Below, in pieces: positions 10,367-22,735 of a stretch of 64,000 bases of DNA; positions within the stretch are counted from its first letter, which is position 1; each line of letters opens with the position of its first letter. The position numbers and the translations under genes were made by a program. The notes under the pieces were generated by a model, which had not been told where the DNA came from, ran no database searches, and saw nothing but the letters and a program-made list of their open reading frames with translations. Origin of the DNA: Malachius bipustulatus (taxonomy: Eukaryota; Arthropoda; Insecta; Coleoptera; Melyridae); the NCBI GenBank assembly GCA_910589415.1, contig OU342633.1, positions 53,748,404 to 53,812,403 on the forward strand, given 5' to 3'.

Positions 10367-13086
10367 CCCAACTAACAATTTTGCTGTATAAAATATTCAT
10401 AAAAGAACTGATTTGTTTTATAATTATTATATTGCGGCTTCAAGAATATAATTTTGTTGTATTTAAGCTGTGAGGGAAATCATTTTGCTCTTGGGAACAA
10501 AATTGTTTTCTTAGACAATGTTTAGAACGTTCTTAGTGCTAAATTATAAAACACCTTATAAAATAAATATAAAACTGTTTTATAAACGTTTATGCGACTA
10601 ATCGTTATAGGATATAAATTATTATAAAACGAAACTGATTTATAGGAGTTATTTAGCAGTGTTTAAAACATAATATGAAAGCTCGGTTACATAATTGCTT
10701 TATACAATTGACGTTGTGTTCTTATGAAACTGTTATATAAGTGATCTTACAATGCAATTTTGTTATCGCAGCAAATTTGTCATAATAGAAGCCGAAATAT
10801 AACTGTTATATATCAACTAAAGAACCTGCAAAAAGGAAATAATAATAAAACTGTTATGAAATAAAATAACCCTGTAAAGGATAACTACTTATAAAAAAAT
10901 AAGAAATAAATAAAAGTCTAATATATGTGTGCCTGTTCAAAAGATCAAGGGTGCTTATTCTTACAAAAATCAAATAAAATGTCGGATATTTTAGTCGCTG
11001 GAAAAAATAAAACGCAGTGGCGAAAGGGTTCCTGCTGTCGAAATGGTTGTAAGCGAAGGACATTTTGTACTCAATAACAACTGGTCTAGTCTCAGGACAG
11101 AAAACGAAACAGAAGCGAATAGTTTAGCAAATAATGACTGGCTTGTAAAGTTAGAATGCACCGAAGAATTAGATATTCAACTACCTATCAGATTCAGAAG
11201 CGAATAAAATTGTTCTCTAAAGATATACTTTCACATTATAATAAAACAAATCTGTTTTATAACTGCTGAAACATTACTGTTATAAAACTAAAATCAATTT
11301 TGCAAATATCATAATTCTTTAATGGTCACCAAGAACAGGCTTATAAAACAAATTTGTTTTGTAATTGTCACGCAGTTCAGTGTTATAAAACAGATTTCTT
11401 CTGTATATTACTTAACTGGTAACCTGTTTGCCTTATATTTTCTAATGGTCACCGAGAACAGGATTATAAAACAAATGTATTCTGTACTTGTCTCCAGTTC
11501 AGTGTTATAAAACAGATTTGTTCTGTAACTGTCATACAAGCCAATGTTATACAACAAATTTGTTCGGTAAGACTTGCATACCAACTGAATTATGCACAAC
11601 AACGTATTTTGAACACAGCATCTTATGGAGAGGGCAATTGCAGAACCGTATTATTATTTTTCTATGGTGGGATATTTAAACACGCGATTTTACTCATATT
11701 TTACATATCAAAGTTGCCGTTCTTCCCTAGTGTCGCTTAATATCGCGTGAGCAAATAGAAATGAAATTTACACAGTTAATAATAATCGAATAATTTTTTA
11801 TAAATTCTTTAACGGCATTTAATTATTATAATATTATATTTAAAGTAATAATATAATTTTAATGATAAAAATTTTACTGCAATGGCACTTCAAGTAGTAT
11901 GAACGCCGGTACTTCCCAAGTACCACCTATTCATCAACAACCTGATGTATAATATAATACTGTTTTTGTGTATTGTGCTATTTATTTGGATTTCAATTGT
12001 ACTTTAACTGGTCGCTGTAACTGGAAATTCTATGTTTCTGTTGGGTAATTTAAAAATAATAATAACATACATAATAGGTATCATTTATTGTTTGATAAAC
12101 ATCGAATACGGTCCTGTATTTTGGATATGTCGAATGTCGTAATAACTATATTGTTTTATAAAAGTCACTAATTCTGCTTTCTTGCCATATAAGGTCGACT
12201 TTAGATACAAAATTGTTTTATTAGGTACCAGCCATATTGGATACAGAATTAAGCACCTATGAACAGGCGCCATTGTTGAATTATGTGTAATTTTGAGTCA
12301 GTAGTTACCACCTTTTAACAATAAAAAACATATCAGTTGAAGTATATTCTTAAAAAAAAAGTTTACACGTACCTATTATTCTATTATCATGAATTTATTT
12401 TTTTTGAATTTTTTTATAAATTTTTAATATTTCTAATATCAATTTCAACTGTGGCGCGTTGAAATATTACCACATATATACTATATATTTCACAATAAAA
12501 TTTACTTCGCAAGTAAAATTGACTTTTAGGAGATCTTAGGAGCCACGATAATTTGACTTGTAAGTACGAAAGTGAGTAGCTATACAACATCCCGTTTTCA
12601 TTAAAATACCCAGTCGTAGCATTTTAGTTTCTTTAAGGATATATTATACACTCTACCTCATAGTAAAGGAATTGTTTAGCACCTATGAAACAAATATATT
12701 TTATGCTTGCAGTGATCCATCACACTAATAAAACAAATATGTAACTTGGAAGTAAGTTATAAAACTGTTGCTTGAAAATGTTCTCTTTATTTTATAACCA
12801 TTGCATAGTGGTAATAGGTATAACCTTTATAAAACAGTTTTATAAAGATGTTTGACTTTGTTTCTTAAGGCTTGAGTAGACGTTTACATAACTATCCGAT
12901 ATTAGTGCTACGCTGACCTTATAGAACAAGTTAAAAAGCCAATATGTTTTATAAACCTGCGCCCAATTTGCGTTTATAACTGCTGTATAGACGTTTTAGA
13001 AATGTTCTCAGGAATAAAGCTGTTTTATAAATTTTGTTTTATTAACATTCTTACAGCATTTATAAAATATAAAATTGTTAGTTGGG
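10367..13086. mobile_element. Unclassified 2.7-kb element with CCCAACTAACAATTTT ends
   Basis: The element interrupts copy B exactly between GGTCGCA and CAGTTTTCG, which are contiguous in copy A at about 2653-2668. Its 16-bp inverted ends read CCCAACTAACAATTTT. The flanks suggest a 2-bp CA duplication (10365-10366, 13087-13088), although GCA is possible if one end is one base shorter. Inside, the palindrome-like motif TTATAAAACARATTTGTTYTRT recurs dozens of times, especially in the outer third on both sides. I see no transposase, so it is non-autonomous. The superfamily is unknown to me. Many subterminal motifs of this kind in other superfamilies are transposase-binding sites (inference). Confidence 0.8.
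11321..11566. repeat. Two tandem 123-bp units inside the CCCAACTAAC element
   Basis: AATGGTCACCRAGAACAGG starts at 11321 and again at 11444. Each start is followed by ATAAAACAAAT, CAGTTCAGTGTTATAAAACA and TTCTGTA in the same order. Confidence 0.8.
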
Positions 13087-14523
13087 CAGTTTTCGATCTA
13101 GGAGACTGAAATTTTTGTGGAAGTAAGATATCTACAAGGAGTGGTCTGGTATTGCACTTGAGCAAAATCGGATGAGCCGTTTTAAAATGGCGGCCATTTG
13201 AATTTTTTGGAAAAAGGACTATTTTTTGAACCCCTGTATAAGATAGATAGAAAACGAGTTTTATATCAAATTCACAAGATTGGAAGTAAATGACTTGAAA
13301 TTTAATTTAATGTAATAAAATTTGCATTTTTTTTATTAATAAGCCAGTGGCGTGGGTAGGAAAAGGGTAAAAATGGCTAAATTTCTCCAACAATTTAGGA
13401 GCACATTTTTGAAGTAATTAAACTGAAATTTTTACAGTAGACAACTATACTAATAGACTTCAATCCTTGAGAATTTCAAAAAGTAAATAAGAAAAATGGT
13501 GGAGATATTAGATTTTTTTTTACATGCATGATGTTTATTTCTCTAAAATTTTTAAAACGCTCCTGTAGCTTCATCTTTCAAGATTAATGAACGAAATTTT
13601 TTACTCTTATAAACCTCAGGGCTGACGTTTAATTCTCTTAAAAAACATTTTCCTAGAGTTGCGTTACTTCTACAGGATGTCCCTCCGAATTTAAAAAAAA
13701 AAAACCGTCCGTGAGGCATGGGTTCTGGTCGAAGTTTTCAATCTAGAGCGCTGAAATTTTTCTGGTAGTAAGATAGCCTCAAGTAGTCTCTGGTACTGTA
13801 TTTAAGTAAAATAGGTAAAGAAAAGACGTTCCAAAATGGCGGCCTTTTCAATTGTAGGAAAATTGCTAGATGATTTTGAACCCCTAAATGGGCAAGTTAG
13901 AAACAAAAACTTTTAAACGAAATTAACATGATTGGAATAAACTTATTTGAAATTTGAGCTAATGCAATACAATTTGCATTATCTCTATTAATAAGCCAGA
14001 GGCGTGGGTATGAAAAGGGTAAAAATGTCTACATTTCTATAAACATTCATGAGCTTATTTTTGAAGGAATAGAACGGAAATTTTGATAGTAGACAACTAT
14101 ACTAATAGCATTTAACCTTCAAAAATTTCAAGAAGCAAAATTTAAAAATGGCGAAGATATTCGAATATTTTTACATGATGTTTATTCCTCTAAAATTTCA
14201 AACTTTCGGTTTTCAAAACTCTCCTTTCAGTTTTTTTCCGAATTTATTAAAGGTAGTGTAAAAAATAGCATTTTTCAAGTATAAGGTTAGCCAGTGGCGG
14301 GCATAGAAAAAGGGACAAAATTGTTAAATTTTGCCCATTTTTTTGATTTTTAAATATAAAAATCCATTCTAAGGCACGTTTTCAAACGAAATGAAATGAA
14401 ATTATCACAGAAAATTTTTCACAGTATTCAGAAAGCCAATACATAATTTAAAAAGCGGCAAAAATTTTCATAATTGAATCGCATAAAAATACACTATTTA
14501 TGCGATTGATGCGCAAGAAGGTT

Positions 14524-15243
14524 TTTTGAATTTCCGAAAATACTAATAGGGAAATTTTAGGGGAATGTTCTTGTTGGGAAGACCCTCGCAATGATATATC
14601 GCGTGATGACCTTTTTAATTAAATTTTTCTTCTTAATTTTTTTTTAATTTGCGAAAATATTTCGGAATTTAAATTAACAGAGAAGAATATAATTTTATGA
14701 TAATCAAAAGAAAGGCGGACAAAAAACGTGCTTGAGAAAATTGACATAAAATTATGAGGCATTTGTCAATGTGAGAGGGATAGCCGGTCATAAAATTTTA
14801 AAATTGAATGTTGTTGTTGACAATTTGTGGACTGTAAAATGATAAATTAAACTTCACCTACCTTCGTGCTGGCTGCTTACATATGGTGATCTTTGAGCAC
14901 TTTCATTATGGAGCTAGAAAAAAAAGGGGCTCTAGTTCGAACTCGCGAAAAAAATGGTTTACTATGAGTGGTTTAGCGGTTTAATTCGCGACGACTCAGG
15001 GTTGACTGACTACTGCTCGATGAATGAGGGAATTAATCATCCGGTAAAATCTAAAATTGATAACAAGTCGCAACAACCAGTAGGTACAGTTGTTTCAAGC
15101 CAAAACAAATGTTGTTATCAGCTGAATTGATTAGGCGATTTGTGGCCAGTGAAAAAAAATTACTTCATACATTCAATAGGCTGCTAGAACTCGCATAACC
15201 TCCCTTCCTACTTACAATTTTCGACATAAAGATATTATAATGT
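14524..15243. other. Intergenic stretch upstream of the second ribozyme motif
   Basis: No gene seen. By analogy with other hammerhead-bearing retroelements it could be the remnant of the element that carried the motif, but I find no reverse transcriptase here. Confidence 0.4.
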
Positions 15244-15335
15244 TACTGTATCAATAATTTTATTTACGTCTGAAGATGCTACATGAAAAGTAGCGAAACA
15301 CGTGTAACGTTTCTATCATCGATCAATATACAGTA
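15244..15335 (+). ncRNA. Hammerhead-like ribozyme motif with one extra U
   Basis: CTGAAGA (CUGANGA) lies at 15270-15276, followed by one extra T at 15277. Stem II is GCTAC 15278-15282 with GTAGC 15290-15294. GAAA lies at 15295-15298. A self-complementary ACACGTGT forms stem III (15298-15305), and the cleavage triplet is GTA, ending at 15306. Inner stem I pairs ACGT 15266-15269 with ACGT 15307-15310. After internal loops of 14 and 17 nt an outer stem pairs TACTGTAT 15244-15251 with ATACAGTA 15328-15335. The architecture equals that of 6069-6154. The extra U between the CUGANGA box and stem II departs from the canonical core and may weaken or abolish cleavage. Confidence 0.7.
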
Positions 15336-17154
15336 GAATTTTATAAAACATTAGTGTTTTATTCATAATCAATAAATATAAAGATAATATTTTCGGTGGG
15401 TCCAGAGGATGACAATAAAATGTAAATTTCTATTTATAAAAAAAAAACACGATTTAGAAATAAACAACATACGTTCCAGAAATTCTTATTTTAATTTAGA
15501 TTATAGCCAGAAAGAGGGTAGAATAAAGTTTTAATTGAAACACACTATGTATTTTCCGAGATTAATCTGCTTTTCGAATTAGTATAGAACTTCTTCCGAT
15601 ATTTATTTTTTTATACTATTTCTAGCTGAGCAACAAAATAAGAAACACTTCCGTGATATTCTCTTGGGGGTGATTTCACCGATAGAGGATGTTTCATCTA
15701 CGAATTGGATGGAATCCTTATTCCTGCTCTATTATACTTAGCAAGTCCTCACCAATAAGATAATAATTATTTTTTGGTATTTTATTTGTTTGGGTTTCGT
15801 GTAATAAGCATCAAGCAACGCAATCGCGGTTGTCGGTTCGAATGAATTGGATCAGATCGTGTTTGTTTCAAGAAACCTGGCATACCATCGACCTATATAA
15901 AAATTTACTTAAAAATTAAAGAGGGCTGAACTAGTTTTTGCATGAGTTCAGTTGATACTCGTATTGTAGTGTTTATCAAGCAGGTTGCAGGAGATAGTAT
16001 ATAATTTCAGATTAAGGATCTAGAGAGTATTTCTGTCACCTCGGATTGCATATATAATTCAACTGCCTGGCCTGAGGAAGGAAAATTTAGGAAGCATTTT
16101 TAATAGCAATCAGTTTCGAATTTTTGTACGACTAGATTTGGCTAGTGTAGCCGGTTTTACTGAATTAAAGCAATTGCGAAGAGAAATATTAATAGATAAT
16201 GATAATAGGTCTCTCTGCAGAAAGAAATCTGTCTTAAAAACTTAGGTCGCTTGCATTATTCACATGTTTCCCGGCCCGGAGGAAATTGAAGTGGCCGACC
16301 AGCTCAATATAAGCAATAAGAAAGAGGTGTCGTCATACAAAATGTATACATCATGAGTGGATTTACCACTGTATAAGACGTCGGGCAGGACTCCTCCGGA
16401 ATACTTTAGGACAAGTGAATTAGAAGCCACAACGGGGATGCCGGATTCCGGGTGCCGATAAGAAATGCAAGCCCGCGATCGGAGAGTCCCGGGTGGCCAC
16501 ACACCGGAGCTTGGCGGAATACACAACAGCCACTCTGACCAGAAAGTGACATTTGTTATAAATGTTTGCACTTCGAGAAACATGTTTCATTCTACGGATC
16601 ATTTCCAGAAGCGGCGGAAATCCTGACGCTTGAATGTAGTTCTCCTTCTATTACACGTATCGTTTAAGATTGTATTTCAAACAAATGAAACATGCTCAGA
16701 GAAATATTTCAAACATTTTATTCACCTCATAGAGCAATGAATCCTCTGAGTTATTACAAAGGGATGGCTTTCAGAGGAAATTATTTTAACAGTTATAATT
16801 TGGAAGCTAATTAATGTTTCAAAAAGAACGTATAATAGGGAAAGGTGACTATGCGGAACAGAAACCTAAAAATTAGTGAAAAATTTGGCTGTTTGATTGT
16901 CGAAAGGGAAAATTTCCCCAAAACGTTCTATAACGACCAGGGGCCTGTTCCACAATAAACACTTTGCAGCTTTGAACCGTTCACTTCGCTTTTTTCGGGA
17001 ATCTCTTACTGCTGCAATATAAATTGCATTGTTTTCAATTATTATCGAAAATTTTCCAGTCTTGGAAAGCAAAATTTCTTGCTTTTTTAAAAATTTCAAA
17101 ATAAATAGTGTAAAGTGGAAAATTGCAAAGTTTTGAAACGAGACCATTATAATA
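15336..17154. other. Intergenic stretch with a less AT-rich island
   Basis: No recognisable gene. The segment 16255-16620 is clearly richer in G and C than its surroundings and is open for about 107 codons on the minus strand, but its translation shows no family I know and no convincing splice sites. Confidence 0.45.
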
Positions 17155-17702
17155 ATTGGTGGTGCTCTACCCTGGCTTCCAGTCTTAAGCCATATTGCAC
17201 CTTCCCACATATCCGCAGACAGGAAATATAGCAAAATAATGTCAAACCTCCATATTCCTGTGCACAATGACTTACCTGATGCTGCTCTGCAGAGGCTTAA
17301 GTCGAGATTCCCTCCACTAGTAGGTACAACCACAACAATTTCTGGGGGAAAATTTTAATCTAACCGACAAATGGAGGGATTACTGAGCTTCGAAGCCAAC
17401 CCAATTAACGCATACCGTCGACTCCACCATATCCATACCAGGAATGAAGCTACCACGCCATGTCTGAAACACGCTCAAATAGAGTAAGAACATCTCATAG
17501 TATTTGTCGCGACTCATTCCACAAATGATCGAATCGCTGACTTGCGATTGTGGAGAGGCTCGCCAGGCTGTCCACCAGAAATGGGCTTTTTTGAGGTCAC
17601 GGATTATGTGCTGGACTAGATTAACGACATCGATTTTAATATCTAGTGTATTTGCTGTATTTGTACCATAATAACCATACGCTAAATAAATAAATAAATA
17701 GA
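17155..17702 (+). mobile_element. 3' end of a jockey-like LINE with (AAAT)n tail
   Basis: Forward translation from 17161 is open to 17358 and gives WLPVLSHIAPSHI, then DLPDAALQRLKSRFPPL. Further on, with frame changes, it gives the blocks PGMKLPRHVW-like and LTCDCGEARQ. These are the conserved C-terminal blocks that follow the reverse transcriptase in many insect jockey-type LINEs, including a CDCGE zinc-finger-like motif near 17547. The copy ends in TAAATAAATAAATAAATA at about 17683-17702, a typical LINE terminal microsatellite. It is heavily 5'-truncated and inactive. Confidence 0.8.
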
Positions 17703-18660
17703 CGAAGCTTTCAGGCGAGCTTTCAGGGGAAAATCCGCTACAATATAGAGAAAAATAATCTTACTTACTTACATCCCCGGTTTGGGCTACATGCGAGACC
17801 GGTCATATAGTCATATAAGACGTGAATTTATGAAGAAAAAGTAGTGTTCACTCAACTGAAAAGCCTCATCGTCGTGTCAATGCGTGTGATAAACAAAACA
17901 CTCCCGCTTACATACATGCATTTCTATTTTTTCCACCAGGCGTCATCACTTCTAGCTAGGAAATCTTTGAAATAATCCCAGTAATGCGTCTCTCCTCGCC
18001 ATTCCTTGTCATTTCCATGTCTTTTACCGTCGCTCCCAGTGCGACACCATCAGCATCGCAAGAGGAGATATCCTAGAGTGCTCCACACAATGCCGTGATG
18101 CAAGTAACGAGGAGATATGTATTGTAAGCAAGCTCCCGGGCTGTCCCGTGCTCGTCTCGCCGTGTCAGTCTGTCCCGTGGGAAGTCAGAGACACCCGACT
18201 TGAATGACGGAATAACTCGCTGCCTCCACTATCGCAGAGAGCTGAGCTCTCCTTGCGCCTTCTCTCCGTCGACATAGTGTTTGATTTGGTTATTCTGCGA
18301 TGCTGTCGACAAAACTCCAGTCGTCGGAGGAGGCGATACGCTGAAGCTTTTGTGAAGCTTTTCTATTGAAATGCTTTATTTATTCATCAGTTTTAGTTTT
18401 GAGACTCGTGTTTGGTTTGTGTAAGGGTAAGGCGATGCTGTTGTTTTCAACTTGATGTTTTAGGAAAATTGGAAAGGTTTCTAATGAGTAGGTAGGTATG
18501 CATTTCAACGGCATGAATACGTTAGGTATATTCGAACCAAATTTTACAGAATATTTTGTATTAAAAATTTAATAACATGGCATGGTAACGTGGAGTCTTC
18601 ATTGCAACCTTTATAAACTACAAGAGAACTGAAGTTGCTGAAAAAAATTCATGTCTTAGA
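17703..18660. other. Intergenic stretch with a GC-richer island
   Basis: Nothing coding is recognised. About 17930-18360 is GC- and CpG-richer than its surroundings, so an untranslated exon or promoter region is conceivable, but I see no TATA box or open frame that would decide it. Confidence 0.4.
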
Positions 18661-18875
18661 TTGAACCTGTAAAACTGTTAAATTAAAATTTCGGTTTGTA
18701 AAGTCGTAAACTGCCACTAACATTGTCTCCTTGTATTTTTTTTTATACATTCACAAATATGATTTGTACACTTTCAAACTATCTCCCTTATGAGATAATG
18801 TCGACAAAGTTATGCAACCAAATATTAATCATTCAATAAAAAAATAATTTATATTGTCGAATAATTTAAAGTACC
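18661..18875. repeat. Dispersed repeat, first copy
   Basis: Shares an ordered series of words with 62265-62470: GTAAAACTGT, AAAATTTYGGTTT, GTCGTAAACTG, ACATTGTCT, TACACTTTCAAA, ATGTCGACAA. Both copies are in the same orientation and diverged. No ends or coding capacity recognised. Confidence 0.65.
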
Positions 18876-18900
18876 TATTATGTTTTGACATTTTCTGAAA

Positions 18901-18924
18901 TAATAATAATAATAATAATAATAA
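18901..18924. repeat. (TAA)n microsatellite
   Basis: Eight TAA units in a row. Confidence 0.9.
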
Positions 18925-19360
18925 AGCAAAACAACACTGTTTAAAATTGAATTTTGGAATAAATACTTGCAATTCCTGCTGTTCTAAACTATTTTTTATT
19001 TTTCTCTCTCGTCAATGAAACGATATAAATTATGAAATCACCAAAAATGTCAGGTGTAAAATACAAGTCCTTGATTTAAAAATTTTAAATCGATTCCCGC
19101 TGAATTGTAGGGTGGTTTTTTAAGTCACAGAGAACATGACAATGACATTAGTATTTTTATGCTGGATGATAACAATATCAACTCCCTAATGGCAGCTTTA
19201 TTAATATTTAATAGGCATATATCGACAGGGAACCGTTACATGTACGAGTATAACGCAGGTACATGAAAGTTAAATGAGATTTTACATTGACTTACGCTCG
19301 GTTGTTCAAGGTAGTTCAAGGCTATTATTTTATCCCTCTGTTAATGATTTTATAAGAATT
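18925..19360. other. Intergenic stretch, nothing recognised
   Basis: AT-rich, without an informative open frame. Confidence 0.5.
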
Positions 19361-19491
19361 AGTGTATTATGCAACGAGCTTATAATGAAGGCTATTAATA
19401 CGCGAGTATGATGGTTAAGATACGAGCCGTAGGCGAGTCTTAACCATCATAAGAGCGTATTTATAGCCATTATCTGCGAGTTCCATACACT
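19361..19491. repeat. Interrupted palindrome (hairpin)
   Basis: Nested inverted blocks pair AGTGTAT with ATACACT, TATAATGAAGGCTATTAATACG with CGTATTTATAGCCATTAT, and ATGATGGTTAAGA with TCTTAACCATCAT, around a 17-base centre. It may be a small hairpin MITE. No target duplication could be fixed. Confidence 0.75.
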
Positions 19492-20142
19492 ATTTTTTCT
19501 ACGACCTTTTTTTATTTCATAGAAAAGATTGAAAAATTATATATTTTAACAATGACCCGTGTACAATGGCGGATCATTGAGGTTAAGATAGGTTGCTATT
19601 TGCTTACGCATATTAGGTACCAAATTTTCTCTTCGTCGCTAAGATTATTCTGCTGAGACATGTTTTAGTATCAAGTTTAAAGGGCACTACTCACTACTGC
19701 GTAATTTTTATTGTGCGAAGTTCGAATTCCGAATTTTACGCTTCGATTTTGAGATTAATTAATAATTTTTATAACATTGACAGCCATTAATTTTACGATA
19801 TTGTTTACCTGCGCAACGCGGGTCGCAGCGTTGCCGCTTTGAATACTATCACGGAGCGCTATGAATGATATAATACTTTATCTTCCTATCTTTTACACGA
19901 TATACCTACCTATTAAATTAATTAAGGTAACATAAAATCTTGATAAATTTTCTTTGAATGTTACTTATGTTCTAAATTAAATAAACGTTCAGAATTTTTT
20001 TTCAGAAATACAGAACTTATATCACAAGGCAATTTTTGTCGTGAGTATGACAACTCTGTGACTTCGGTTGGTTTGCCGACCCGATTGTGAGCGAAAAGGA
20101 CCCGATTCGATTGCAAATGCTCCTCTGCCATTGGATAGCTTG

Positions 20143-20195
20143 ACCAGTGCTTTAATGAAAATTTGTATCTTAATGAGACCCATTAAAGCACTGGT
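20143..20195. repeat. Hairpin with perfect 15-bp arms
   Basis: ACCAGTGCTTTAATG at 20143-20157 is the exact complement of CATTAAAGCACTGGT at 20181-20195, with a 23-base loop. Confidence 0.85.
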
Positions 20196-21799
20196 GATTC
20201 ATACTTAATATGCAGATTAAAGGTTGGGAGTAGAAAAAATGATTTATTATTGCGAAAGTCCCAACACTAAGCATGTCTTTTATAATAATTCATTTATACA
20301 CTGTGGTAATGATGAACTTTGTTTGTTTTAAATTGTTTTCCATAACCTTTTTAGATGTCCTTTTTTGCAGTTCAATAACGCGAATCCATTGCTCAGAGGT
20401 AAAGTTTTCAGTCAGTCGTTAAGCTGTAAAAATAGGAGCATTAGGTACTTTGTTACAGTAATGACTTTCTTTGAACCTAAAAAATTTAGTTCAAATGCTA
20501 TTTTTGTGTTGATTAAGGTTTGAGGTTAAGGTCGATTAACGTAAAATAAACCAGGCAGTTGATTTGAGATCGTCACAATGCTATTTAGTTCTTAAAAAAA
20601 GAACATTTTACATCAGGTATGAATCTAAGAAATGAGAACCATGCAGAAGTTAAACAATTGAGAAATAAAATCCATGCTCGCAGGGAGTTCGAATCGCAGG
20701 GGAGTGAACAGAAAAAGAATGAAGCTTTAATTTTTAATTGTCATCCACGAAGTTTGTACGACCCTCTCAGGGACGAATCGCATAATAATGCGGACAATTG
20801 ACGTATATATAATGTAGGAGACGCGACGGCAAATGAAGCCCCGCGCGCAGTTCATATCGTAGTAAATAAGAAACACTGACGAACAGAAGGAACGAGAAGC
20901 AAATGAAATCACACGTTGTGGATGTGGACCCAGCGACGGTCTCCTGAATACACAATCGCGTAGCACAAACAAGATAAATCCACTCATGCAAAATGATGGG
21001 CACACACAAGTAGTATAGAGGTCGGTATTCAGGTCGTCGGGTTCTTTCACGTTTGTCCATTTCCCTACGCCGATGTTTGCCAACTTGATGCGATCCCCAC
21101 GGACGCCAACTTTCCAACTTGACGAAACATCCACCGCCACCGCAGCCTCTCGCAACGCGACCGGCACAAATTCAATCCTCGATAATTTTTCAAAAAGTTT
21201 TGTCATGTAAAACTTCCTATATTTTCACCGGCATTTGTCATTTCTCTGTTTTGACCGAACTCCCCCGAGGCTCATCGATCATCGCCGGTATATTGAATCG
21301 AAGCTCCGCTGTAAGAATTATATTCTGAAATGAGAATAGAATTTATTTCAGGCTTTTTCTTTATGGACCTCTACAATAATATCATCTTGACAGAAACAGG
21401 TATCTATAGGTATTATTCAAAATTCAATAATTCTGCGGCGGTTCCTCTCATAAATTTATTGTGAGTTACACTGTTATAATTTGTTCCATGGACCTTTGCG
21501 TATGTGTCTGAAGTCACAACGTAAACAAAAAATGCAGCTCACTGTTTTCATGCTAACGCGCAAATGCCTAAACAGCGTGACCGTAAGTATGTCTACCAAG
21601 GCTCAGACATCCAATGATGATAAGATAGTAAAGTTAACAAAGACGGAACATGTAAATGTCAGCATATAAAGCTTTCTATCAAGGATCGTTGATTTGCTAC
21701 CGTCTGCGCACTCATAGACGTTCGAGAGCTTTTCAATTTGAGGTTAAATTTCTAACTCATCTATTACGCGACCAACAATACACAGTGTATATTCTACAC
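20196..21799. other. Intergenic stretch with a GC-richer island
   Basis: The part 20770-21310 is GC-richer and open in several frames on both strands. Overlapping opposite-strand frames without recognisable domains argue that this reflects base composition, not coding. Confidence 0.45.
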
Positions 21800-22735
21800 A
21801 CGACGAGGTCTGGTCAAATTCAGGTCAGCTCAATTTTTCCCTTTTTGGCAAGGGTCACTTCGACAAGGTCCAGTCAGCTATAATTTTGCTTCTTTGGCAA
21901 GGTACAGTTTGACAAGAAACATTCAGATCCTTTTTTTTGTAAGGTTCAATTGGACAAGGTTTAGGCAAGATCAATCAATAAATTTTTTGCGTTAAGTCCA
22001 GTTAGCTCATTTTTTTCCAAAGTCCAATTTGACAAGGTCTACTCAGATTCTATTTTTTGAAAGGTTTGTAACGTTTTATTTCGTTTCAAAGAATTTCTTA
22101 CTTCCGCTGGTAACTTATCTTCAGTGTTAATGGCATAAAACTGTGGGGGCTGATGGTATAAAATTAACGTGCAATATGGTGTTGGTGCTGGTGTCTCCGG
22201 GAAAAAGTATCAGCTACCAGTCGAAGCAACACAGTTGGTGGACAGCAAAACGGCGAAGGCAAGATGTACGAAGTCAGTGAGGTAGGTGAACACAGTATGG
22301 GCGAAGCAATACGGCGAAGCGATACGGGCGAAGGCTATAAAATCATGGTACAATCAATGAATGTCCTTCCTTTTTTTACTACAACACGCTGAAGTTCAAT
22401 TACGGGTTAAATTTTAAAAGGTCCATTCAGCTTAAATTTTTTTTTCAGATCAATTTGACAAGTCCGAGTCAGCTGATTTAATTTTTCTTTTTACAAGGTC
22501 AAATTTGACAAGGTTCAGTCAGCTCCTATTTTATTCTTTGCCAAGATCCAATGTGACAAGATCAAGTCAGATCCTATTTTTTACAAGGTTCAAGGTTTGA
22601 CAAGGTCCAGTCAGCTTTAATTTTTTTCTTTTTTGACAAGGTCCAATTTGAGAAGATCGAGTCAGCTTTTTTTTATAAGGTTCGGTCAGCTCGCATATTC
22701 GATTTTTAGAAGGTGAAGGCAGCTCTAAAATTCGA
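21800..22735. repeat. Degenerate minisatellite, unit about 55 bp
   Basis: Around ten diverged units of the form GACAAGGTCCAGTCAGCT, then a T-rich run, then TTTGACAAGGTCCAATTTGA, lie at 21815-22070 and 22405-22730. The intervening 22072-22404 is different in kind and contains GGCGAAG repeats (for example near 22245-22335). No gene. Confidence 0.75.

Larger units (their letters stand above)
10036..14523. mobile_element. Interspersed repeat, copy B (interrupted by a 2.7-kb element)
   Basis: The parts outside 10367-13086 match 1385-4072 over about 1.77 kb, including the same module order. This copy lacks the fold-back element present in copy A: CCACCTGCC runs directly into TATATTTATTTCTCC. It stops at GCGCAAGAAGGTTT near 14523, where copy A continues to a CACCCTG-TA end, so copy B is truncated on the right. 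No coding capacity. Confidence 0.85.

Noticed and set aside
16260..16602. Possible host exon in a GC-richer island (translation contains YDDTS)
   Set aside because: The YDD word is isolated, without neighbouring reverse-transcriptase blocks, and no splice sites fit.
16866..17333. Minus-strand frame of 155 codons
   Set aside because: Its first part is antisense to the recognisable LINE text on the plus strand, and no domain is seen.
20727..21206. Long minus-strand frame of 159 codons
   Set aside because: Overlaps other open frames on both strands in a GC-richer patch. No recognisable domain or splice context.
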